Below the pieces are notes generated by a model that was not told the DNA's origin, searched no databases, and saw nothing but the letters and a program-made list of their open reading frames with translations. A stretch of 64,000 nt of DNA from Candidatus Mycolicibacterium alkanivorans (GTDB lineage: Bacteria; Actinomycetota; Actinomycetes; Mycobacteriales; Mycobacteriaceae), in the NCBI RefSeq assembly GCF_022760805.1, contig NZ_JAIVFL010000001.1, positions 992,001 to 1,056,000 on the forward strand, given 5' to 3'. Positions 46,008 to 54,190 of the stretch are shown here, in pieces. The translations under genes and the position numbers were made by a program. Numbering within the stretch: position 1 is the stretch's first letter; every line of letters starts with the position of its first letter.

Positions 46008-46762
46008 CTGGTCCTGGCGGGCTGGGTCGCCAGGAACGCGGCGATCCCTCTGACCACGGCCTCCGCGTACTTCTGTCGGCCCTCGGGGCTTTCCATCAGT
46101 GCCGAGTCGGCCGGGTTCTTCATGTTGCCGAGCTCGACGAGCACGGCCGGGTATTGCGCCAGGTTCAGCCCGGCGAGGTCGGCGCGGCCGTAGAGACCGT
46201 CGGACCCGATGTAGTTGGCGGCCGGCAGGCCGGAGGCCAGCAGCTGCTCGCGCATGGTGCGGGCCAGCCGGACCGATGGCCCGGCCTGAGCCTGGTTCAG
46301 CGGCGGGCTGGAGTAGTTGACGTGGAAGCCCCGCCCGGTGGCCGGGCCGCCGTCGGCGTGAATCGAGACGATGGCGTTGGGCTGCAGCGAGTTGGCCATC
46401 GCCGCGCGCTCGTCGACGCAGGCCGCCACCTGGTCGTCGTTTCCGCGCGACATGGCGGTGCGGACCCCGAGCTGCGTCAACGCCTGGCGGATCAGCAGGA
46501 CGGTGTCCCAGTTGAAGGTGTGCTCGGTGAAGCCGTCCTCGGTGCTGGTGCCGCTGGTCTGGCAGTCCTTCGTGCCACCGCGGCCGGTCGGGACCTGCTT
46601 GGTCATCGAGGCGTCGTTGGCGCCGTTGTGGCCGGGGTCGAGGAAGACGATCATCCCGGCGATGTTCGACGGCGCGGCGTGGGCGATGGGCGTGGACAGC
46701 GTCGACGCAGCGAGCAACAGGCCAGTGCATGCTGCGGCCACGACACGCGAGCGTACGGACAT
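46004..46762 (-). CDS. N-acetylmuramoyl-L-alanine amidase (Ami1/Rv3717 type)
   Basis: The 252-residue secreted zinc amidase cleaves the bond between MurNAc and L-Ala in peptidoglycan. A signal peptide (SRVVAAACTGLLLAASTLST, cleavage after AHA) precedes an Amidase_3 domain with VFLDPGHNG, IVSIHADGG and VLVELGNMKN, which supply the zinc and catalytic residues. There is no wall-binding domain. I chose ATG 46762 for the signal peptide; GTG 46777 is an alternative. Two cysteine positions conserved in Rv3717 (KDCQ and AACVDE) are kept. Confidence 0.92.
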   Translation of the reverse strand: MSVRSRVVAAACTGLLLAASTLSTPIAHAAPSNIAGMIVFLDPGHNGANDASMTKQVPTGRGGTKDCQTSGTSTEDGFTEHTFNWDTVLLIRQALTQLGVRTAMSRGNDDQVAACVDERAAMANSLQPNAIVSIHADGGPATGRGFHVNYSSPPLNQAQAGPSVRLARTMREQLLASGLPAANYIGSDGLYGRADLAGLNLAQYPAVLVELGNMKNPADSALMESPEGRQKYAEAVVRGIAAFLATQPARTS

Positions 46763-46866
46763 AAGCACGCGCGTCACCGTAACTCTTCGGCGTCTAGGCT
46801 TGAAGTCGCTGAGCGCCCGAATCCCCAGGCGAAACCAAGCCGAGATCAAGACGCAAGGAGACTGTC

Positions 46867-47307
46867 ATGCAGCCCGGAGAAGTGCCTGACCTGGAGGCCT
46901 TGCGTGAACGCGCCGAACAGGTGCGCGATCAGCTGATGCCGGGTCTGCAGGCTGCGCTTCAGCAGGCACAGGATCTGCAGCAGAAACTGATGGAAGCTCA
47001 GGAGAAGCTGGCGGCCTCGGAGGTCCACGGGCAGGCCGGTGGCGGCCTGGTCCAGGTGACGATGAAGGGCAGCGGGCAGGTTGTCGGGGTGCGCATCGAC
47101 CGCAAGGTCGTCGACCCGAGTGACATCGACACGCTTCAGGACCTGATCGTCGGCGCGCTTGGGGACGCCTCGCGACAGTTCGCCATCCTGGCGCAGACCC
47201 ACCTGGGCCCGCTGGCCGGCCAGGCGCCGCCCGGAATCCCGGGGGTTCCGGGCAATCCCGGTGTCGGTGGCGGCGGTGGCGGCGCGCACCGCAAACCGGA
47301 GGACTGA
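46867..47307 (+). CDS. ebfC: YbaB/EbfC nucleoid-associated protein
   Basis: The 146-residue DNA-binding protein has the YbaB fold: a helical start ([20 protein letters not shown]), a central sheet ([20 protein letters not shown]) and [14 protein letters not shown]. The tail is Pro/Gly-rich. It sits just before recR, the classic arrangement, and likely acts in nucleoid organisation or repair. Confidence 0.9.
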   Translation: MQPGEVPDLEALRERAEQVRDQLMPGLQAALQQAQDLQQKLMEAQEKLAASEVHGQAGGGLVQVTMKGSGQVVGVRIDRKVVDPSDIDTLQDLIVGALGDASRQFAILAQTHLGPLAGQAPPGIPGVPGNPGVGGGGGGAHRKPED

Positions 47308-47316
47308 GCCTCCCCC

Positions 47317-47928
47317 ATGTTCGAAGGCCCCGTCCAGGACCTGATCGACGAGCTCGGCAAGCTGCCGGGTATCGGGCCAAAGAGTGCACAGCGGATCGCG
47401 TTCCACCTGCTGTCGGTGGAACCGCCGGACATCGACCGGCTGACCGCGGTGCTCTCGCGGGTTCGCGACGGGGTGCAGTTCTGCGAGGTGTGCGGCAACG
47501 TCTCCGACGCCGAGCGCTGCCGAATCTGCAGCGATGCCCGCCGCGACGGGACCCAGGTGTGTGTGGTCGAGGAGCCCAAGGACGTGCAGGCCGTCGAACG
47601 CACGCGGGAGTTTCGCGGGCGGTACCACGTGCTGGGCGGCGCGCTGGACCCGTTGTCCGGCATCGGACCCGACCAGCTTCGAATCCGCCAGCTGCTCAAC
47701 AGGATTGGTGAACGCGTCGACGGCGTGGACATCGCCGAGGTGATCATCGCGACCGACCCCAACACCGAGGGTGAAGCCACCGCAACGTATTTGGTGCGGA
47801 TGCTGCGCGACATCCCGGGGCTGACCATCTCACGGATCGCGTCGGGTCTGCCGATGGGCGGGGACCTCGAGTTCGCCGACGAGCTGACGCTGGGCCGCGC
47901 GCTGTCCGGCCGCCGGCAAATGGTCTAG
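47317..47928 (+). CDS. recR: Recombination protein RecR
   Basis: The 203-residue protein of RecFOR gap repair has an N-terminal helix-hairpin-helix ([17 protein letters not shown]), a four-cysteine zinc finger ([16 protein letters not shown]), a Toprim domain ([30 protein letters not shown]) and a Walker-B-like end. Length and motifs are complete. It starts nine bases after ebfC. The gene order shared with M. tuberculosis ends here. Confidence 0.96.
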   Translation: MFEGPVQDLIDELGKLPGIGPKSAQRIAFHLLSVEPPDIDRLTAVLSRVRDGVQFCEVCGNVSDAERCRICSDARRDGTQVCVVEEPKDVQAVERTREFRGRYHVLGGALDPLSGIGPDQLRIRQLLNRIGERVDGVDIAEVIIATDPNTEGEATATYLVRMLRDIPGLTISRIASGLPMGGDLEFADELTLGRALSGRRQMV

Positions 47929-47947
47929 CCCCTTGGGCTGCAGATGT

Positions 47948-48103
47948 TTACGCCAGGGCCCGCGGTGCCGGCAGGCGGTTGAGGATGGCGGCGGCTACGA
48001 CGAAGACGGTCGCTTCGCGAATGTAGATGGCAGAGCCGAGGCCGAAGTAGTGGATCGGCGTGTACCAAGCTAGAGCATCCAAGATGTCGGGTGTTGCAGT
48101 CAC
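47948..48103 (-). CDS. Possible 51-residue membrane peptide
   Basis: A GTG-started frame reads VTATPDILDALAWYTPIHYF and then a hydrophobic segment (SAIYIREATVFVVAAAILN) before LPAPRALA and stop. The amphipathic start plus a single span look protein-like, but there is no ribosome-binding site and codons are only moderately typical. It may be a true small protein or the tail of a lost gene. Confidence 0.4.
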   Translation of the reverse strand: MTATPDILDALAWYTPIHYFGLGSAIYIREATVFVVAAAILNRLPAPRALA

Positions 48104-48175
48104 TTTCGCCGTGAACCAGCGTAGCGGTCACCCAGCCGTTCTCGCTGCGCGGGTGCCGCTGCGCGATGGCCACCC

Positions 48176-48185
48176 GGGGGGGGGG
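48176..48185 (+). repeat. Run of ten G, 91 bases upstream of the encapsulin gene
   Basis: Ten consecutive G lie in the encapsulin upstream region. Long homopolymers are prone to slipped-strand errors, so length variation here could alter promoter spacing. It could also be a sequencing artefact. Confidence 0.8.
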
Positions 48186-48276
48186 CAGCTCCAGGCGGCA
48201 GGCGGATAAGCTCAATGTAGTGACGAACCTGTCGATACGCTGACCGCAGTTCCCGAGCCACCCCGGAGGTAGCACA

Positions 48277-49203
48277 ATGACGTCGGCCCAGAACGAGTCC
48301 CAGGCGCTTGGCGCGCTTGCTGCGCGGCAGCTTGCCAATGCCACCAAGACGGTCCCCCAGTTGGAGACCATCACCCCGCGGTTTTTGCTGCATTTGTTGA
48401 GTTGGGTTCCGGTGGAGGCCGGTATTTACCGGGTCAACCGGGTGGTCAACCCGGATCGGGTGGCGATCCACGCCGAGGTCGGTGGGGAGAACATCGAAGA
48501 CCCGTTGCCTCAGACCTATGTCGACTATCAGACCAGCCCGCGGGAGATCACGCTGCGTGCGATCTCCACTTTGCTCGATGTGCATACCCGGGTCTCGGAT
48601 CTGTATTCCAGCCCGCACGATCAGATCGCCCAGCAGTTGCGGCTGACCATCGAGACGATCAAGGAGCGCCAGGAGTCCGAGCTGATCAATAACCCCGAGT
48701 ACGGGTTGCTGTCGCAGGTTACTCCCGAGCAGACCATTAAGACGCTCAAGGGCGCGCCGACTCCCGACGATCTCGACGCGCTGATCACCAAGGTGTGGAA
48801 GACACCGGCGTTCTTCTTGACCAACCCGCTGGGTGTGGCCGCGTTCGGCCGGGAGGCCACGTATCGTGGTGTGCCGCCGGTGGTGGTCAATCTGTTCGGG
48901 GCGCAGTTCGTCACCTGGCGCGGCATCCCGATCATCCCCAGCGACAAGGTGCCCGTTGAGAAGGGCAAGACGAAGTTCATCCTGGTTCGCACCGGTGAGG
49001 AGCGTCAGGGTGTGGTCGGCCTGTTCCAGCCGGGTCTGGTCGGTGAGCAGGCGCCGGGTTTGTCGGTGCGGTTCACCGGGATCGACCGCTCCGGTATCGC
49101 GTCGTATCTGGTGACGCTGTACTCCTCGTTGGCCGTGTTGACCGATGATGCGCTTGCGGTGCTCGAGGGCGCAGCGGTGGACCAATACCATGAGTACAAG
49201 TGA
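48277..49203 (+). CDS. Family 2A encapsulin shell protein (SrpI / 35-kDa major membrane protein type)
   Basis: The 308-residue HK97-fold protein assembles into a protein nanocompartment. It has the family 2 pattern: an N-terminal arm (ESQALGALAARQLANATKT), PRFLLHLLSWVPVEAGIYRV, FFLTNPLGVAAFGREATYRG and a C-terminal TLYSSLAVLTDDALAVLEGA. It matches the M. leprae major membrane protein I as I remember it. GGAGGT lies six bases before the ATG. Its stop overlaps the desulfurase start, so shell and cargo are made together. The role is most likely sulfur storage or controlled desulfuration. Confidence 0.94.
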   Translation: MTSAQNESQALGALAARQLANATKTVPQLETITPRFLLHLLSWVPVEAGIYRVNRVVNPDRVAIHAEVGGENIEDPLPQTYVDYQTSPREITLRAISTLLDVHTRVSDLYSSPHDQIAQQLRLTIETIKERQESELINNPEYGLLSQVTPEQTIKTLKGAPTPDDLDALITKVWKTPAFFLTNPLGVAAFGREATYRGVPPVVVNLFGAQFVTWRGIPIIPSDKVPVEKGKTKFILVRTGEERQGVVGLFQPGLVGEQAPGLSVRFTGIDRSGIASYLVTLYSSLAVLTDDALAVLEGAAVDQYHEYK

Positions 49204-51076
49204 GTATCGATCGGTAGCCGCCGAAGGCGACCTCCCGATCAGCGAGGCCGAGCTGGCTGCCCTGGCGACACAGTTGCTGGCGGCCAGTATCCGGCCGGGT
49301 AACGACTCACCGCCACAAACTGTTCCGCCTGCGCCGCGCGGGTCGGTTCCCGACACCACCTCGGCGGCGTCGTATGCCGCAGCGGCTGCCGGCGCCGAAC
49401 CGTTCGCGCCGCCCGCGGTATTCCTCGAAGCGCCCGGCGTGACATTGCCGCCCCCGAGTTCGCCTGGGCCAGAACCGATTCCACCCGGCGCCGTGCCCGT
49501 CGCGCCGCGTGGCAGCGCACCCGATCTGACCACCGCGCCGTCAGCGGGGCATGCCGGGGTGGGCGTGGTCGATGTGTTCACCCCACCGCATCTCGAGGTA
49601 TTCGCCGTGCCCGGCGGCATCGTGCCGACGGGGCCCGGCGTGCTGGCGGGGCCGACGCCGAGCGCGCCGGTCGCCCCGCGGGGTTCGGTGCCGGGGTGGC
49701 TGGGTGGGGTTCCGGGAATCCCGGACCTCAGTTTCCTGTCGGCACCCGAATTGACCTCCGCCCCGACGGGAGATGAGGCGAACTACTACTTCACCTCCGG
49801 GGTACCGGCGCTTTCCGCACCGGTTCCGCAGATTCGCGACGACCATGAGATTTTCGACGTCAACGCGATTCGCGCGGATTTCCCGATCCTGCGCGAGACG
49901 GTGCACGGCAAGCCGCTGATCTGGTTCGACAACGCGGCGACCACGCAGAAGCCGCAGGCGGTCATCGACCGGCTGGCCTACTTCTACGCCCACGAGAACT
50001 CCAACATCCACCGGGCCGCACATGAATTGGCCGCCAGGGCCACCGACGCCTATGAAGAGGCCCGCGACACTGTGCGGCGCTTCATCGGAGCGCCAAAGGA
50101 CGAGCAGATCATCTTCGTGCGCGGCACCACCGAGGCGATCAACTTGGTGGCGCAGTCGTGGGGCGCCAAGCACCTGGGACCCGGTGACGAGATCGTCATC
50201 ACGATTCTCGAGCATCATGCCAATATCGTTCCCTGGCAGATGATTTCGCAGAAGACCGGGGCCATCATCAAGGTGGCGCCGGTCGACGACGCGGGCAATC
50301 TGCTGCTGGGCGAGTTCGAGGACCTGCTGGGTCCGCGGACCAAACTGGTTGCCGCGACCCAGGTGTCCAACGCCCTGGGCACGGTGACACCGGTGGACAA
50401 GATCGTCGAACTCGGCCACCGCTACGGCGCCCGGGTGCTCATCGACGGCGCCCAGTCGACCCCCCACATCCCGATCGACGTCTCCGCGACCGGGGCGGAT
50501 TTCTTCGTGTTCTCCGGACACAAGATCATCGGGCCCACCGGGATCGGGGTGCTCTACGGCACCGAGGAGGCCCTGGCCGAGACCCCGCCGTGGCAGGGCG
50601 GGGGCAACATGATCGCCGACGTCACCATCGAACGTTCGCTGTATCAGGGTCTGCCGAACAAGTTCGAGGCCGGCACCGGCAACATCGCCGACGCCGTCGG
50701 ATTGGGTGAGGCGCTGCGCTACGTCGAGAAGGTGGGCATCGACCGCATCGCCGCCTACGAGCACGCGTTGCTGGAGTACGCCACCCCGCGGCTGGCCGAC
50801 ATCGACGGGGTGCGCCTGGTCGGCACCGCCGACGAGAAGGCCAGCGTGCTGTCCTTCGTCCTGGCCGGCCACCAGCCGCTCGAGGTCGGCAAGGCACTCA
50901 ACGCCGAAGGAATCGCCGTGCGCGCCGGACACCACTGCGCCCAGCCGATCCTGCGACGCATGGGTGTCGAGACCACCGTCCGGCCCTCGTTCGCGTTCTA
51001 CAACACCTTCGACGAGATCGACGTCTTCCTCAACGCCGTCCGCCGCATCGCCGAAGGCGGCACCAACACCGGGTAA
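49190..51076 (+). CDS. Encapsulin-targeted cysteine desulfurase (SufS-type) with repeated cargo-loading N-terminus
   Basis: The 628-residue protein has two parts. Residues 1-215 are a disordered Pro/Ala/Gly-rich extension with the motif APRGS(V/A)P at residues 48-54, 105-111 and 162-168. Residues 220-628 are a complete SufS-like PLP enzyme: WFDNAATTQKP, the Schiff-base lysine K445 in FSGHKIIGPTG, and catalytic C583 in AGHHCAQP. It takes sulfur from cysteine, leaving alanine. The start at 49190 lies inside the encapsulin gene end. The N-terminal extension is the known cargo signal in family 2A systems. Confidence 0.93.
   Translation: MSTSEYRSVAAEGDLPISEAELAALATQLLAASIRPGNDSPPQTVPPAPRGSVPDTTSAASYAAAAAGAEPFAPPAVFLEAPGVTLPPPSSPGPEPIPPGAVPVAPRGSAPDLTTAPSAGHAGVGVVDVFTPPHLEVFAVPGGIVPTGPGVLAGPTPSAPVAPRGSVPGWLGGVPGIPDLSFLSAPELTSAPTGDEANYYFTSGVPALSAPVPQIRDDHEIFDVNAIRADFPILRETVHGKPLIWFDNAATTQKPQAVIDRLAYFYAHENSNIHRAAHELAARATDAYEEARDTVRRFIGAPKDEQIIFVRGTTEAINLVAQSWGAKHLGPGDEIVITILEHHANIVPWQMISQKTGAIIKVAPVDDAGNLLLGEFEDLLGPRTKLVAATQVSNALGTVTPVDKIVELGHRYGARVLIDGAQSTPHIPIDVSATGADFFVFSGHKIIGPTGIGVLYGTEEALAETPPWQGGGNMIADVTIERSLYQGLPNKFEAGTGNIADAVGLGEALRYVEKVGIDRIAAYEHALLEYATPRLADIDGVRLVGTADEKASVLSFVLAGHQPLEVGKALNAEGIAVRAGHHCAQPILRRMGVETTVRPSFAFYNTFDEIDVFLNAVRRIAEGGTNTG
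49331..49693 (+). repeat. Three cargo-loading motifs at an exact 57-codon spacing
   Basis: APRGSVP (49331-49351), APRGSAP (49502-49522) and APRGSVP (49673-49693) start exactly 171 bases apart. Between motifs 1 and 2 and between 2 and 3, a second weaker motif (F-x-PP followed by a Pro/Gly turn) also recurs, so a 57-residue unit appears to be duplicated. Confidence 0.85.
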
Positions 51077-51282
51077 CGTCGTTCATTCGAAGCAACGTCA
51101 GGGCTGGCCATGGCCCACCTAGCGCTTGACGCGGGAGGGCCGCGTCCGGTACTGGAGATCGGCGACGGAGAGCGCTGCGGCTCGGCACGCGGGCGCACGG
51201 CGTCAGTCAGACAGCGCGTTTGATCTGGGGCGGGTCGCGCGCCCGACCCCCGCGTGGCCCGCGGAGACTGCGCGCCGCGCTG

Positions 51283-51582
51283 CTACCGCGTTCGGGCGCG
51301 CTCGTTGGCGGTCGTCGCACCCCAGACGCCATGATTCTCTGGCGCCCGCAACGCATGCTCGAGGCAGCGGGCGATGACAGGGCAACCCCAGCAGATGCGT
51401 TTGGCCGCCTCCTCACGCCGGCGCTGATCGCGTCGACCGTCCTCCTCGGGAAAGAAGACCTCTGGCGAGAAGTTGGTGCATCGGGCCGACAGCTGCCAAT
51501 CCCAGTCCCCGGCCAGCGGCCGGGGGAGCTGCTGGCGAGCCGTCCGCGAAGGCGAACTCAGGTAGCTACTCTGCCGAGTCAA
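51283..51582 (-). CDS. WhiB-family iron-sulfur regulator
   Basis: The 99-residue protein has four cysteines to hold a 4Fe-4S cluster: C35, then C64-x2-C67-x5-C73 in RICWGCPVIARC, and the GVWG turn (NHGVWGATTANER). A final Gly is Ala here (GVWGA). A second basic tail is short. WhiB proteins bind sigma factor region 4 and sense redox or NO. Its place between the desulfurase and TauE-like gene suggests a link to sulfur or cluster status. The WhiB class is unassigned. Confidence 0.92.
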   Translation of the reverse strand: MTRQSSYLSSPSRTARQQLPRPLAGDWDWQLSARCTNFSPEVFFPEEDGRRDQRRREEAAKRICWGCPVIARCLEHALRAPENHGVWGATTANERARTR

Positions 51583-51800
51583 CGTGTTTCACCTCCGAGT
51601 CGCACTGGGCTCTGTTGTCGTATTGACATCGTGGAGCGCTGACCATTCCGATGCCACGGATTGGCTCGCGGTGAGTCCAGCTCACTCGGCCATGAAGGAC
51701 GCCGAGGCGGGCCTTGCCCCAAAGCTCACTTCGGCGCATCGTGCGGATAACCGAGTTGAGCACCTGTGCCTGTGCTACCGGTGCGCGCGGGTTGAGCGAT

Positions 51801-52583
51801 TCAGGCGAGCACCTGCAGTGAATAAGTTACGGCGGTCAGGATGGCAAGTTCGCCCAGAGTTAGACGAAGCGCCTTCTCGGGGAGCAGCGGCTGCAGGTGC
51901 GCGCCGACGAATCCGCCGACGAGACCTCCTACACCGCAAGCGATTCCGGTGATCCACTGCGGCGCGATATCATGACCCGAAGTGGTCAGAGCCAGCGTTG
52001 TATAGGTGGCCGCCCCCGCGATCGAGCAGACGAACGTCGATGTCAGTGCCGCCGGTGCCACTGTGGCGACTGGCATTCCGCGCCCGACGAGGATCGGGCT
52101 CAGTAGCGAGCCGCCGCCGATGCCGTAAATCCCGCCGATTACGCCGATACCGAGCGCAAGCGCGACTACCGATCGGGTGGACGGTGGCCTGACGGCAACG
52201 TCGCGAGTATTGCTGAGCGTTCGTCCGCACAGCCAGATACCCAGCGGTAGTAGCACGGCGGCCACGAGAAGCCGGAATGCTTGCGAACCGGGAATCGCGA
52301 AAACGCGGATAGCCGCGCCGGCAATCACACCGGGCAACGTGCCGGCCAGTAGCACGCGGGTAAGCGGGCTTTTCAACGTACGGTGCCTGCCGTATCGGAA
52401 CAACGCGCCGGGAATTGACACTACGTTGAACAGTAGGTTGGTCGGGGTTACCGCAGGGCTGGGTATTGCCAGCACGCTGAGCTGAATGGGCAGGAGAAAC
52501 ACCGCACCCGACACCCCAACCGGCGTCGTCACGACAGCAACGGCTAACCCCGCGACAAAGCCGAGCACAGGCACCGCCGTCAC
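51801..52583 (-). CDS. TauE/SafE (TSUP) family sulfite/sulfur-compound exporter
   Basis: The 260-residue membrane protein has seven or eight spans and the TSUP half-repeats: GLAVAVVTTPVGVSGAVFLLP with PTNLLFNVVSIPG, and GIGVIGGIYGIGGGSLLSPIL. Members move sulfite, taurine breakdown products or other sulfonates. It starts at GTG 52583 and is divergent from the cysteine leader/cysA unit, so a shared control region is possible. Confidence 0.9.
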   Translation of the reverse strand: MTAVPVLGFVAGLAVAVVTTPVGVSGAVFLLPIQLSVLAIPSPAVTPTNLLFNVVSIPGALFRYGRHRTLKSPLTRVLLAGTLPGVIAGAAIRVFAIPGSQAFRLLVAAVLLPLGIWLCGRTLSNTRDVAVRPPSTRSVVALALGIGVIGGIYGIGGGSLLSPILVGRGMPVATVAPAALTSTFVCSIAGAATYTTLALTTSGHDIAPQWITGIACGVGGLVGGFVGAHLQPLLPEKALRLTLGELAILTAVTYSLQVLA

Positions 52584-52669
52584 GAAAGCACTATCCCAGG
52601 TTTCGTGATCGCAGAGCCGATTCCGCTGCCGGCGGGGCGCATAGGGGGCTCTTCCGCCTTAGCTTCTGT

Positions 52670-52675
52670 TAGGGT
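52670..52675 (+). promoter_or_regulatory. -10 element placing the start site on the leader ATG
   Basis: TAGGGT matches the mycobacterial TANNNT -10 pattern. It is seven bases before the A of the short leader ORF, so the transcript should be leaderless, as in known mycobacterial polycysteine leaders. Confidence 0.65.
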
Positions 52676-52682
52676 CAGCGCC

Positions 52683-52772
52683 ATGTACGCAGCGTCCGGC
52701 AACCCGATTCTCCCCGTCGTGGGACTCATCGCCGTGAGTAGTAACGCTGTCATTCTCTGTTGTTGTCGCTGA
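52683..52772 (+). CDS. Leaderless leader peptide ending in three cysteines (putative attenuator)
   Basis: The 29-codon ORF starts MYAASGNPIL and ends AVILCCCR, with Cys codons TGT-TGT-TGT three codons before the stop. Short leaderless polycysteine ORFs are known cysteine-responsive attenuators in mycobacteria: ribosomes stalling at the Cys run when cysteine is scarce allow downstream expression. Downstream, CATGCAG (52854-52860) can pair with CTGCATG (52898-52904) just before the cysA ribosome-binding site. It lies 156 bases before cysA. Confidence 0.78.
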   Translation: MYAASGNPILPVVGLIAVSSNAVILCCCR

Positions 52773-52928
52773 CTGCACGCCCGTCTGTGGTCTGGCTTCA
52801 GTAGCTCTCGCGTATCTGGCCGAGTACTGATTCGTGGTCTTTACCCGTGAAGCCATGCAGCCGATCCTCGACGGCGGCGTGCGGGAACCGAGCCCAACTG
52901 CATGTCGGCACATCAAGGAGAGCTGGAG

Positions 52929-53984
52929 ATGACCAACGCGATCGTTGTGCGTGGTGTCAGCAAGCGTTACGGCGATTTCGTCGCGCTGGACACTGTGGAC
53001 TTCGTGGTACCGACCGGTTCGCTGACGGCGTTGCTCGGCCCCAGCGGATCGGGGAAATCGACGCTGCTGCGCGCTATCGCGGGCCTCGACGAGCCCGACT
53101 CGGGCACCATCACCATCAATGGGCGCGACGTCACCGATGAGCCGCCGCAGCGGCGCGGCATCGGGTTTGTCTTCCAGCACTATGCCGCGTTCAAGCACCT
53201 GACGGTCCGGGACAATGTGGCGTTCGGCCTGAAGGTCCGCAAGCGCCCGAAGTCCGAGATCAAGGCGAAGGTCGACAACCTGCTCGAGGTGGTGGGCCTG
53301 GGTGGGTTGCAGGCCCGTTACCCGTCGCAGCTGTCGGGTGGGCAGCGGCAGCGCATGGCGCTGGCGCGCGCGCTGGCGGTGGATCCGCATGTGCTGCTTC
53401 TCGATGAGCCGTTCGGCGCGCTGGACGCCAAGGTGCGCGAGGACCTACGGGCCTGGCTGCGCCGGCTGCAGGACGAAGTGCATGTCACCACCGTGCTGGT
53501 CACCCACGATCAGACCGAGGCGTTGGATGTGGCCGACCGGATCGCGGTGCTCAACAAGGGGCGCATCGAGCAGGTGGGCTCGCCGACCGACGTTTATGAC
53601 CACCCGGCGAATACCTTCGTCATGTCATTCCTCGGCGAGGTGTCCTTGCTGGGCGGTGTCCTGGTGCGCCCGCACGACATTCGGCTGGGTCGCAGCCCCG
53701 AGCTGGCGGTCGCGGGCGGTGACGGTGGCGCCGGTTCGAGCGGGGTCACCGTCCGCGCAACCGTCGACCGTGTCGCCTATCTGGGCTTCGAGGTGCGTGT
53801 CGCGCTCAGCGATGCGACCACCGGCGCACCGTTTACCGTGCAGATCACCCGCGGCGACGTTGAGGCGTTGGGGTTGCGCGCCGGTGACATGGTGTATGTG
53901 CGGGCGACCCGGGTGCCGCGGATCGCCGGAGAGGCGCAGGTGCCGAGAACCGATCGAGATGAGGCGAGCTTGACGAACGCCTGA
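52929..53984 (+). CDS. cysA: Sulfate/thiosulfate ABC transporter ATPase
   Basis: The 351-residue ATPase energises sulfate uptake. Walker [11 protein letters not shown]-loop FVFQHYAAF, signature [15 protein letters not shown], Walker [13 protein letters not shown] and H-loop [10 protein letters not shown] are intact, with a C-terminal TOBE-like regulatory domain. Its length equals M. tuberculosis CysA1 (from memory). I chose ATG 52929 over the upstream 52902 because of the GGAGAGCTGGAG ribosome-binding region. Unusually, subI, cysT and cysW are not next to it; a cysteine-run leader precedes it instead. Confidence 0.93.
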   Translation: MTNAIVVRGVSKRYGDFVALDTVDFVVPTGSLTALLGPSGSGKSTLLRAIAGLDEPDSGTITINGRDVTDEPPQRRGIGFVFQHYAAFKHLTVRDNVAFGLKVRKRPKSEIKAKVDNLLEVVGLGGLQARYPSQLSGGQRQRMALARALAVDPHVLLLDEPFGALDAKVREDLRAWLRRLQDEVHVTTVLVTHDQTEALDVADRIAVLNKGRIEQVGSPTDVYDHPANTFVMSFLGEVSLLGGVLVRPHDIRLGRSPELAVAGGDGGAGSSGVTVRATVDRVAYLGFEVRVALSDATTGAPFTVQITRGDVEALGLRAGDMVYVRATRVPRIAGEAQVPRTDRDEASLTNA

Positions 53985-54074
53985 CAGGCTGGCGGTTGCC
54001 GTACCTCGTCTCGAGGGGAAGACGAGGCCGGCACGCGAAATGGAGAGTGACCGGTTACTGGAAAGGGATAGCAG

Positions 54075-54164
54075 ATGAGCGAGAGCGTGCGTGCGGCCTC
54101 GGTCGTGGTAGAGGTCCTGCGCGGCAGCGACGCGTGCAGGACCTGTTGCAGATGGCGCCGGTGA
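54075..54164 (+). CDS. Second short cysteine-bearing ORF, before cysK
   Basis: The 29-codon ORF starts MSESVRAASVVVEVLRG and ends with CRTCC before WRR and stop. AAAGGGA lies six bases before its ATG, so it is not leaderless. It sits 26 bases before cysK. It may be a second cysteine-responsive leader or a chance reading of a degraded small gene; another frame here reads VQDLLQMAPVIPRHEEG. Confidence 0.4.
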   Translation: MSESVRAASVVVEVLRGSDACRTCCRWRR

Positions 54165-54190
54165 TACCGCGCCACGAGGAGGGATGAGCC

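Noticed and set aside
48100..49620. A 506-codon minus-strand frame over the encapsulin gene
   Set aside because: The encapsulin and desulfurase on the plus strand explain the region fully, with overlapping starts and a good ribosome-binding site.
49190..49840. PE/PPE-type or collagen-like reading of the Pro/Gly-rich desulfurase N-terminus
   Set aside because: There is no PE or PPE motif, and the sequence is fused in frame to a desulfurase right after an encapsulin, which fits a cargo-loading domain.
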